From Lysobacteraceae bacterium (GTDB lineage: Bacteria > Pseudomonadota > Gammaproteobacteria > Xanthomonadales > Xanthomonadaceae): DNA of 8,154 nucleotides. The stretch spans positions 1-8,154 of the forward strand of contig JAGNNB010000124.1 of NCBI GenBank assembly GCA_017990865.1. The letters are read 5' to 3'. The notes beneath the pieces are model-generated. The model was not told where the DNA came from. It worked only from the letters and a program-made list of their open reading frames with translations, and searched no databases. A program made the position numbers and the translations under genes. Positions 1 through 6,200 of this stretch are shown piece by piece. Every line of letters starts with the position of its first letter. Positions within the stretch are counted from its first letter, which is position 1.

Positions 1-1408
1 CGACAAGACCGTCGTGGTGATCGGTTACAGCTACCAGCGCGGCGGTACCGAAGTCGGGTTGTTCGACCTCGACGGCAACGGCGGCTTGAACTATCGCGCG
101 ACGTATCACCTGCGCAGCAACGACTACTATTCCTCGCGCAATTACGCCAGCCGCATGATCGGCGACAAGTTGGTGTTCTATTCGCCGATGTTCGTGAATC
201 TGTATTCCGACGCGGCTTACGACGACATGCTGCCGGCCGTGCGTCGCTGGCGGCAGGATGCGAAGCCCGGCGATTTCAAGCGCATTCTTCCCGCCGACCG
301 CATTTATCGTGGGCGCGAGGAATTGGATATCGATCGAGGCATCGCTTTTCATACCGTGACCATTTGCGATCTGGCCGGCGCCGAAATGGCCTGCGAAGCG
401 ACGGCGGTGATGGGCTATCCCGGGCAGGTGTTCTACGTATCGGAAGATTCGGCATTCGTGTGGACCGTGCCGTGGAACGGAAGCGGGGATGCGCCGAAAC
501 AGGCGCAGGTCTTCCGCATCCCGCTCGACGGCGCGGCGCCGACGGCGTTGATGGCGAAGGGCGCGCCGATCGATCAGATGTCGTTCCTGCAAAAAGACGG
601 CTATCTCAACGTCATGCTCAGCTCGGGCGGCATGGGTCAGTGGATGTGGCAAGGCGAAGCGACGCCGGGCGATTTCGCGTTGATGCGCGTGCCGCTGTCG
701 ATGTTCGGCGACGGCCGCGATACGGTCGAGTCGGACCGCTATCGCCCGCTGCGCGAACCGGGTCTCGGCGAGTATGGTTTGCAGAACCGCTACATCGGCG
801 ATTGGTTGATTCTTGGCGCCTCGCGCAACTGGATGGAAAAAACCGCGCCGAAACACGCGTTCGCGATTCGCTATGCCGACGGCGATTTCGTCGAGGTGCC
901 GGTCGGGCATCCGGTCGATCGCGTCGATGCCTTGGGCAGCGACGGTATCGCGATCGGCGAAGCCGACGGCGCGCTGCATTTCACCAGCCTGTCGCTCGGC
1001 GCCAAGCCCGAAGTCGCCGATCGATTCTCGCTGCGCAACGCGCGCCAAGGCGATCAACGCACGCATGGCTTCTTCTATCGCGCCACCGGGACGGGCGAAG
1101 GTTTCGTCGGCTTGCCGATTCTCGGCGGCGCGACGAACGATGGCCAGAAAGCGTCGGTGCTGTTCTTGCGCAATCAAAACCTGCGCTTGCAAGATGTCGG
1201 GACGTTGGACACGATTCGCAAAACCCTCGGCGACGATGGCTGCAAAGCCAGTTGCGTCGATTGGTACGGCGACGCGCGCCCGATCTTCATCGGCGAACGC
1301 GTGTTCGCGCTGCTGGGCTACGAATTGGTCGAAGGGCGTTTCGATGGCCGGCGCATCCAAGAACGTCGTCGCGTGGACTTCGCGCCTGCGGTGGCGATCG
1401 CGCGGTGA
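1..1408 (+). CDS. Beta-propeller domain protein, 3' part only (5' end outside window)
   Basis: The reading frame is open from base 2, so 468 C-terminal residues are visible and the true start lies to the left; the in-frame GTG at 14 is internal. The visible part resembles the secreted or membrane-anchored beta-propeller proteins (Beta_propel family, distantly WD40-like) common in xanthomonads. I recognise the run of strand-loop-strand units, for example the segment ending SRMIGDKLVFYSP (near bases 150-190), the HTVTICDL stretch and the FYVSEDSAFVWT stretch (near 350-460), and the final GERVFALLGYELVEG unit. Two cysteine pairs, CDLAGAEMAC and CKASC, could form disulfides, which would fit an exported protein. 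No catalytic motif is visible; such proteins usually act as binding scaffolds. A signal peptide would be in the missing N-terminus. The family name rests on remembered similarity and is moderately sure; the reading frame itself is secure. Confidence 0.72.
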   Translation, partial: DKTVVVIGYSYQRGGTEVGLFDLDGNGGLNYRATYHLRSNDYYSSRNYASRMIGDKLVFYSPMFVNLYSDAAYDDMLPAVRRWRQDAKPGDFKRILPADRIYRGREELDIDRGIAFHTVTICDLAGAEMACEATAVMGYPGQVFYVSEDSAFVWTVPWNGSGDAPKQAQVFRIPLDGAAPTALMAKGAPIDQMSFLQKDGYLNVMLSSGGMGQWMWQGEATPGDFALMRVPLSMFGDGRDTVESDRYRPLREPGLGEYGLQNRYIGDWLILGASRNWMEKTAPKHAFAIRYADGDFVEVPVGHPVDRVDALGSDGIAIGEADGALHFTSLSLGAKPEVADRFSLRNARQGDQRTHGFFYRATGTGEGFVGLPILGGATNDGQKASVLFLRNQNLRLQDVGTLDTIRKTLGDDGCKASCVDWYGDARPIFIGERVFALLGYELVEGRFDGRRIQERRRVDFAPAVAIAR

Positions 1409-1415
1409 ATGCCGC

Positions 1416-1456
1416 GTGCAGCGCTTCTGCGCATGCTTAGCATGAAGCGCAGCAGC
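1416..1456. repeat. Imperfect inverted repeat just after the beta-propeller stop codon
   Basis: The core is CATGCT-T-AGCATG (1432-1444). It is flanked by GCGCTT (1421-1426) and AAGCGC (1445-1450), with a five-base bulge CTGCG on the left side and a short outer TGC/GCA pairing. It could fold as a bulged hairpin in the 3' untranslated region of the upstream gene. No T-run follows it, so it is not a typical terminator, and a role in mRNA 3'-end protection is only a guess. Confidence 0.4.
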
Positions 1457-1535
1457 GTGTCTCGAAACGGAGGCGTGCACTACGCATGAACTCAATACGT
1501 TTTTTGGATCGATTTTCAGTATTCGATTGGATTAT

Positions 1536-1568
1536 GAAAAAGGCCGGGTTTTCCGGCCTTTTTCTTTT
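1536..1568 (+). terminator. Rho-independent terminator after the beta-propeller gene
   Basis: A perfect 12-bp inverted repeat (arms 1536-1547 and 1553-1564, loop GTTTT) has a GGCCGG/CCGGCC core and an A-tract/T-tract base, followed by more T residues to 1568. It lies about 130 bases after the stop at 1408 and upstream of the 1771 gene, so it should end the first transcript and separate the two units. The A-tract on the left arm would also let it work on the opposite strand. Confidence 0.85.
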
Positions 1569-1755
1569 GCTGCGGATGTCCGTAACGGGGCCTTTTCTGC
1601 GAATGTATTCAGTGCGCATGCCGTTTCCCGCGTTTGGCTTGCGCTCATCCAGGGATGTCTGTGAGTTCCGGCTCTCCACGGTCGTGCGGAAACGAACGGC
1701 CGACGCAGCCGGAATGTTTCGCGGAAGGATCCCCTGCGTTAACCATTGCATTCAC
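1569..1755 (+). promoter_or_regulatory. Leader/promoter region of the haem lipoprotein gene, no clear promoter boxes
   Basis: Because a strong terminator precedes this stretch and a well-supported start follows it, the promoter for the 1771 gene should lie here. I could not find a convincing -35/-10 pair. A 92-codon open frame starting at 1486 crosses it, but that frame runs through the terminator hairpin, lacks a ribosome binding site and looks like chance. I see no riboswitch or further gene in the gap. Confidence 0.3.
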
Positions 1756-1761
1756 AAGGAG
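1756..1761 (+). promoter_or_regulatory. Ribosome binding site deciding the ATG at 1771
   Basis: AAGGAG lies nine bases before the ATG at 1771, a near-consensus Shine-Dalgarno sequence. It supports this start, which also gives a complete lipoprotein signal peptide. Confidence 0.8.
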
Positions 1762-1770
1762 TGAATCATC

Positions 1771-3771
1771 ATGTCTCACGATCGTCTTGCCCGCGGCGGA
1801 CCGAGAAACGTTCTCCACGCATTTTGCGTTCTGGTCGTATCCTGCGGTCTGTCCGCTTGCGATCCGCCGTGGTCGGCGGCGCGAGCGGAGAAGGCTAAAA
1901 CGCCCGCGGCTTCCGCAGAATCGGAATTTTCTCCGCCATCATCCGCCCGCGCACCTGCGACATCGTTCAATGCGGCCGCCAAAGAAGAGCCACCTGCCGT
2001 CGACGAGAACCCGCCGATGCCGACGGATATCGAGTTGACGCCTCTGGAATCGGCCGGATATCCCGAGGGCAATGCCGAGCTCGCCATTCGCTACGAAAAC
2101 GCGGAAACGCTCGGCGATACGGTCGTGTTCGCGATCGATAAGCGCGAATACCGTTTGAAGCGCGACGCGAAGGACCCGAAACGCTTCGCTTCGCTGATCG
2201 ACTTCGATTTCGACCGGTTCGTCGAAGAGCAAAGAGCGCGCAAGGAACTGATCGCAGAAACCAAGGAGAAAACGACCCCGCTGTTCGATGGGCGCGAGTT
2301 GGTGAAAGAAGCCGATTTCCGATTCATCGCTCCCGAAGTCGTTGACGAAGCGCGCGCCAGAATGGCGCCGATTTCGATTCGCGACATCGATATCCTGCTG
2401 CCGCCGTTGCCCGGAATGACGCCGGACAAGACCCTGATGATCACCGATCTTTCGGTCGTGCAGGACCCGACCCGCACCTTCGATATCTGCGGCAACGTGG
2501 GCGACCCGGACGGCGCGTGGACATTCAAGACCCTGATGACCGAAATGGCGAACGAGTCGTCGACCGGCGTGAACCCGGCCGAATTCGTCGAGGATTGGCT
2601 GCTGTCCTGGAACGTGACGCATACGATCAATACCTTCCCGGTGCCTGCGCGCAGCCGAATCCGGACGTTGGTGCTCGATCCTTGGCCGCGCGATGCGAAC
2701 GGTAGACTCGATCTCAATCAGTCGCCGATGCGCTTGCTCGGCATCGTCAACCGCGTCGATTTGCGCAGCACGCTGGCGGGATCTTCGCTGTACGGTGGCG
2801 CGCACGGAATCCCGACCAACGCCGGCGAGGGCCGCTTCGTGTTCGGCGTCGTCGATCGCAACAAGAACGGCGGCTGCTCGAAGATGGACTTCACGGTGAT
2901 CCTGGAATACGGCGTTCCCATTCAGCAATGCAGCCTGATTCGAAACTACGCGAACGAATGGATCGGCCTGAGCAACCTGACGCTGGGCAGCCCCACATAC
3001 AACGCCGCGCTGCAGTCGATCACCGATCAGTTCACCTTGGCGGGCGCCGACAGCACGAAGCCCAACGGAAGCGCGATCAATCAAATCCGGACCAACGAAG
3101 TCGCATTGACCGGATACGGAATACCGATCGATATCGATCCGACTCCCGAGCAGCTGGGGCGGGCGGCGATCCCGCGCAGCGGCCGTTGGGAGTTGAGAGA
3201 GTTTCATCTTCTGGACGATCGCATGCTGCATATCGTTTCGACGAAAAACACGCCGCATCACAGTTGGAACAACACGCCTCTGCTGGCGAGTTTCATCAAC
3301 AGCGGCGTGACCGTGGTGCCCACAACGTATCTGGGACAGCCGTTTCTGACCGGATCCACCATCAACTTCTCCGTCGCCGACTCCGCGGTGTGGAACGCGC
3401 CCGGCGTCGATAACCAGAAGCGGCATCGGTTCTCGCTCAACACCTGCAACGCCTGCCACGGCGGCGAAACGCGAGACAACGGTCATCCTTTGCCGATTCC
3501 TGTGGATCCGAGGGACGATACCAAGTTCGTGCATATCGATGTGCGCGATTTCAACGTGCAGAGCGAGTTGTCGAAGTTCCTGACGGGTAGAGGGACATTG
3601 GCGGCACCGACGACTTTCCTTAAGGATGACCCGATCTTTTTGACGCCTAGGCGTTCTTTCGGCGACCTGCGCCGCCGTCGCACCGATTTGGCGGGCTTGT
3701 CCGTACAGAGCTGTACCGCGACGGGAATATTGCAAGAAGCGTTATTCCGGCCGATGCGAGAGGTTCATTGA
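1771..3771 (+). CDS. Predicted lipoprotein with C-terminal monohaem cytochrome c-type (CxxCH) motif, function unknown
   Basis: The protein has 666 residues. The N-terminus has a charged stretch, a hydrophobic core (about 14-29) and the lipobox LSAC with Cys30 as the probable lipidation site, so it should be exported and anchored in a membrane. Residues 31-100 are low-complexity and rich in Ala, Pro, Ser and Glu, probably a linker. The large middle part (about 200-540) is a globular domain I recall only from uncharacterised proteins of xanthomonads and myxobacteria, with landmarks LVLDPWPRD (301-309), LLGIVNRVDLR (322-332), GEGRFVFGVVD (352-362) and QIRTNEVALTGYG (438-450). NTCNACHGGE (557-566) contains CxxCH: Cys559 and Cys562 would bind haem c covalently, with His563 as proximal ligand. 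The tail has ELSKFLTG (599-606), a typical companion of this motif. A role in electron transfer, or in redox chemistry on a periplasmic substrate, is inferred. No second haem motif is present. The gene is a single unit with terminators on both sides. Confidence 0.8.
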   Translation: MSHDRLARGGPRNVLHAFCVLVVSCGLSACDPPWSAARAEKAKTPAASAESEFSPPSSARAPATSFNAAAKEEPPAVDENPPMPTDIELTPLESAGYPEGNAELAIRYENAETLGDTVVFAIDKREYRLKRDAKDPKRFASLIDFDFDRFVEEQRARKELIAETKEKTTPLFDGRELVKEADFRFIAPEVVDEARARMAPISIRDIDILLPPLPGMTPDKTLMITDLSVVQDPTRTFDICGNVGDPDGAWTFKTLMTEMANESSTGVNPAEFVEDWLLSWNVTHTINTFPVPARSRIRTLVLDPWPRDANGRLDLNQSPMRLLGIVNRVDLRSTLAGSSLYGGAHGIPTNAGEGRFVFGVVDRNKNGGCSKMDFTVILEYGVPIQQCSLIRNYANEWIGLSNLTLGSPTYNAALQSITDQFTLAGADSTKPNGSAINQIRTNEVALTGYGIPIDIDPTPEQLGRAAIPRSGRWELREFHLLDDRMLHIVSTKNTPHHSWNNTPLLASFINSGVTVVPTTYLGQPFLTGSTINFSVADSAVWNAPGVDNQKRHRFSLNTCNACHGGETRDNGHPLPIPVDPRDDTKFVHIDVRDFNVQSELSKFLTGRGTLAAPTTFLKDDPIFLTPRRSFGDLRRRRTDLAGLSVQSCTATGILQEALFRPMREVH

Positions 3772-3791
3772 TCCGAGCATTCGACAGTGAT

Positions 3792-3832
3792 GCAAACGAG
3801 AAGGGCCGGCGATGCCGGCCCTTCTCGTTTGC
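3792..3832. terminator. Bidirectional terminator between convergent genes
   Basis: A perfect 19-bp inverted repeat (arms 3792-3810 and 3814-3832) has the three-base loop GAT. The GC core GGGCCGGC is flanked by AAACGAGAA on one side and TTCTCGTTT on the other, so either strand gives a GC stem ending in a short T-rich tail. It lies between the stop codons at 3771 and 3883 and probably serves both converging genes. The T-runs are only three bases long, so termination may be less sharp than at 1536-1568. Confidence 0.8.
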
Positions 3833-3841
3833 GCCGATGAA

Positions 3842-3874
3842 TCCGCGAGATGACTCCGCGAGATGACTCCGCGA
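3842..3874. repeat. 13-bp tandem repeat, about 2.5 copies
   Basis: The unit TCCGCGAGATGAC occurs at 3842-3854 and again at 3855-3867, followed by a partial copy TCCGCGA (3868-3874). GATGAA at 3836-3841 resembles the end of a preceding copy. It sits between the terminator and the patatin stop codon, so it is probably transcribed in the patatin 3' region. It is most simply explained by replication slippage. Confidence 0.75.
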
Positions 3875-3882
3875 TGCGTCTG

Positions 3883-4908
3883 TCAGCGTTTTTCGTCCTC
3901 GCACTCGTCGTCGCCGAACAAACCGCCGAGCATGCCTTTCTTCTCGCATTTGGGCTTCGGCGGCGGAGTGGGGCGATTACGCGCTTCGGCCGCGGCCATC
4001 GCCAGACGCTTCTTTTCGCGGGCTTCGGCGAATTTCGCGCGAATTTGCGGCATCGCCGCGAGCGCCGCGCGTTCGCCTTCCAGAATCGCGGTACCGCGCT
4101 GCTCGAAATCCGCCGCGCCGATGTCGTTGACGCTGGGGCGGATAATCACGTCGGCGCGGGTCATTTCCTGCTCGCCGAGTTTCTGGCCCATGATCATGAT
4201 CGATTGATTCACCACGCCGAGCAGGCTGTCCGGCGTGCGGCCGGCGGCCTTGCTGGAGATGTCCACCGCGATCACGAACTCCGCGCCGAGTTGGCGCGCG
4301 GCGTCCACCGGCACGGGGCTGACCACGCCGCCGTCGATGTAATGGAATTGGCCGATCTTCACCGGCTCGAACACGCCGGGAATGCTGCACGAGGCGCGCA
4401 CCGCCTGCCCGGTGTTGCCGCGCGTGAACACGATGCGTTTGCCGTCCTGCAGCGTGGTGGCGACCGCGGCGAAGGGCAGTTTCATCTTGTCGATCGTCCG
4501 GCCGCCGACCATGCTGTTGACATAGTCCTGCAGCTTCTGGCCTTTGACCAACCCGCCGCCGAACAGGCCCACATCGCGGATGCTGGCTTCGTCCAGCGCC
4601 ACCGCGTTCTTCTGCATTTGGAACACGTCCATGCCGCTGGCGTACAGCGCGCCGACCACGCTGCCGGCGCTGGTGCCGGACACCACTTCCGGCTTGAAGC
4701 CATTGGCTTCCAGCATCTTGATCACGCCGATGTGCGCGAAGCCTTTCGCGGCCCCACCGCCCAGCGCCAAGCCGATCTTGATCTTCACCGGCTTCGGCGG
4801 CGTCGGTTTGACCGTCGGTGCGGGTGGGGTGGGTTTGGTCGGCAGGCCGCAACCGGCGGCGAACAGCGCCAGGGCGACACCCAGGGCGAGCGAGCGGGGC
4901 GAGATCAT
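3883..4908 (-). CDS. Patatin-like phospholipase lipoprotein (RssA/NTE-type)
   Basis: The 341-residue protein starts with a lipoprotein signal peptide whose lipobox AAGC ends at Cys20; Gly at +2 suggests sorting to the outer membrane. A Pro/Thr/Lys linker (about 21-42) leads to the patatin domain: oxyanion-hole loop GGGAAKG (50-56), nucleophile elbow GTSAG with Ser80, and the DGG motif with Asp192 completing the Ser-Asp dyad. It should hydrolyse acyl esters of phospholipids or lysophospholipids at the envelope; the substrate cannot be read from the sequence. The C-terminal 40 residues are atypical: a helix rich in Ala and Arg, a PTPPPKPK stretch, then a charged tail with Cys321 and Cys336. The ATG at 4908 is chosen because it gives a complete signal peptide; the frame extends further upstream but that part is Arg-rich and unconvincing. 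No good Shine-Dalgarno precedes it. It converges with the haem lipoprotein gene. Confidence 0.92.
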   Translation of the reverse strand: MISPRSLALGVALALFAAGCGLPTKPTPPAPTVKPTPPKPVKIKIGLALGGGAAKGFAHIGVIKMLEANGFKPEVVSGTSAGSVVGALYASGMDVFQMQKNAVALDEASIRDVGLFGGGLVKGQKLQDYVNSMVGGRTIDKMKLPFAAVATTLQDGKRIVFTRGNTGQAVRASCSIPGVFEPVKIGQFHYIDGGVVSPVPVDAARQLGAEFVIAVDISSKAAGRTPDSLLGVVNQSIMIMGQKLGEQEMTRADVIIRPSVNDIGAADFEQRGTAILEGERAALAAMPQIRAKFAEAREKKRLAMAAAEARNRPTPPPKPKCEKKGMLGGLFGDDECEDEKR

Positions 4909-4945
4909 GAGGGCGAGTCGGGAGAGAGCGGTCGGATCGATGCGC

Positions 4946-4974
4946 CTATGATCGCAGTATGCCGGGCGTCTGAA
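4946..4974 (-). promoter_or_regulatory. Weak candidate promoter for the patatin gene
   Basis: On the minus strand TTCAGA (4974-4969) and TCATAG (4951-4946) are 17 bases apart, about 40 bases upstream of the ATG at 4908. The -35 matches the sigma-70 consensus at four of six positions but the -10 is poor. It is offered only because the 125-bp gap to the upstream gene has room for a promoter and nothing better is visible. Confidence 0.2.
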
Positions 4975-5033
4975 TACGCCGTCGCACGAGGCTACGGACG
5001 CGATACTCCAGGTGCCGAATCCGCAGACGGACG

Positions 5034-6011
5034 TCAGTGGCCGCGGCGTTCTCGAACCAGTCGCAACGCGGTGCCGATATCGAAGCGGTGAATCGCCTCG
5101 TCGTTGCGGAAATACAGCGATTGCCCGCGGCCGACGCAGTGGTGCCCGGGCAAACGGCGCCCGCGTTCGTCTTCCAAGGCGAAGTCCGCGAGCGTCTCGC
5201 AGCGGCCGTCGTCTTTCAGCGCGATCAAGCGAATGCGGTCGTAATCGCCGTAGCCGCCGCCGAACAGGGCATAGCCCGCGCCGACCGCGAAACCGTGCGC
5301 GCCGCGCACCTCGGGCCGCCACACGCCGGTTTCGCGACCGTGCTCGATACGCACCAGCGGAAAATCGGTGTAGTAGTAACACCACGTCGCGTCGTCGGCG
5401 ACGTTGATGGCGTAGCAATCGACGATGGCGTCGGTGCTCGCAGGCGGCGAGTAGCGGTAGCGGATCGCGCCGTCGTCGCCCCAAGCCACGAGACCGGACG
5501 CGCCGAGCGGCTCGGTCCAGCCGAGGTTGCCGAAGACGCCTTCGTCGAAGTAACCCGTCCAAATCGTGCCGTCGCGCGCGGTCTGCACCGTGCCGATGCC
5601 GTCGCCCAGCACGATCGCCCGGCGGAACGCACCGTCGGCTCCGTAGAGTCGCCCGTTCGCTTCGGCATCGCCGTTCGCGTGGCGCCGCGAACGCCCGCCG
5701 ATGAGCAGAACGTCGTCGCCGAGCGGCTGCGCGTCGTGCAGATCCAGCGGCGCATCGTCGATCGCGAGATCGAGCGTGCGCACGCTGTCGTGATGCGAGA
5801 CGACGCGATAGCGCCGCCGTGCCTGCGGCGCGCGCGAGGGTAGGCCATCTCCGGTCTCATCGACGCGCGGCACCCACAGACCGAACAACGCGCGATCGGG
5901 ACCGATATTGAATGCGATCAAACGCCAATCGCCAAGATCGGCATCGAAGCGCTGCACCGCAGGCGGCGCATAGGTCAGCGAAGGAATCGAAACGAGTCGT
6001 GTCGAGATCAT
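5034..6011 (-). CDS. Hypothetical protein, possibly beta-propeller fold, cytoplasmic
   Basis: The 325-residue protein starts at the ATG at 6011. Open frame continues to 6104, but that extra stretch is Arg- and Pro-rich with no ribosome binding site, so the shorter form is preferred; the Shine-Dalgarno is weak for both. No signal peptide or membrane segment is seen. The chain is built of repeating short strands ending in small turns, for example DDVLLIGGRSRR (99-110), ARDGTIWTGYFDEGVFGNLG (145-164), SGLVAWGDDGAIRYRY (172-187), YALFGGGYGDYDRIRLIAL (247-265) and GRGQSLYFRNDEAIHRFD (294-311). This suggests a six- or seven-bladed propeller. I recall the GYFDEGVFGN segment from uncharacterised proteins of actinobacteria and xanthomonads. 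No catalytic residues can be named, so no function is assigned. It lies 125 bp upstream of the patatin gene on the same strand, so co-transcription is possible but not shown. Its GC-rich codon use matches the chromosome, unlike the neighbour at 6201. Confidence 0.75.
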   Translation of the reverse strand: MISTRLVSIPSLTYAPPAVQRFDADLGDWRLIAFNIGPDRALFGLWVPRVDETGDGLPSRAPQARRRYRVVSHHDSVRTLDLAIDDAPLDLHDAQPLGDDVLLIGGRSRRHANGDAEANGRLYGADGAFRRAIVLGDGIGTVQTARDGTIWTGYFDEGVFGNLGWTEPLGASGLVAWGDDGAIRYRYSPPASTDAIVDCYAINVADDATWCYYYTDFPLVRIEHGRETGVWRPEVRGAHGFAVGAGYALFGGGYGDYDRIRLIALKDDGRCETLADFALEDERGRRLPGHHCVGRGQSLYFRNDEAIHRFDIGTALRLVRERRGH

Positions 6012-6200
6012 GCGTCTGCGGGTTCGAAGCGGGTGCGTCCTGCGCAGGGGCGGGTGGTTCTGCGTCCGAAGGTCGCGACGAACCCGATACGCCCGCGGGT
6101 TCACGAGCGACGATCAAGTAGATGCGCAAGAATGCATTTTGGTCGCAAGCGCTGGGGGCGTAGGCTTGCTGTTTCCCGCTTTGCTCATACCCCCTGTATT

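Noticed and set aside
1486..1764. 92-codon open frame in the intergenic gap
   Set aside because: It runs straight through the perfect terminator hairpin, has no ribosome binding site and its protein resembles no family.
1939..3735. 598-codon open frame on the minus strand opposite the haem lipoprotein
   Set aside because: It is a mirror frame of GC-rich coding sequence: Arg-, Gln- and His-rich, with no domain, while the plus-strand frame has a ribosome binding site, signal peptide and CxxCH motif.
3850..5091. 413-codon plus-strand open frame over the patatin gene
   Set aside because: His- and Arg-rich antisense shadow; the minus-strand frame contains all patatin catalytic motifs.
4909..5562. 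N-terminal extension of the patatin frame up to 5562
   Set aside because: The extension overlaps the 5034-6011 gene on the same strand, is Arg-rich and would place the lipoprotein signal peptide internally.
6139..6156. TTGGTCGCAAGCGCTGGG as a degenerate attachment-site copy of the tRNA-Leu 3' end (TTGGTGCCGAAGGTGGGA)
   Set aside because: The orientation and location at the composition boundary are suggestive, but only about 10 of 18 bases match without gaps. The tRNA also keeps its own terminator outside its 3' end, which a simple tRNA-3'-end insertion would normally displace. No integrase is present.
6012..6200. Search for a helicase, toxin, antitoxin or second defence gene next to the OLD gene
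   Set aside because: The 189-base gap holds only short Arg- and Pro-rich shadow frames; no ribosome binding site, domain or terminator is visible, so a partner gene is not supported here.
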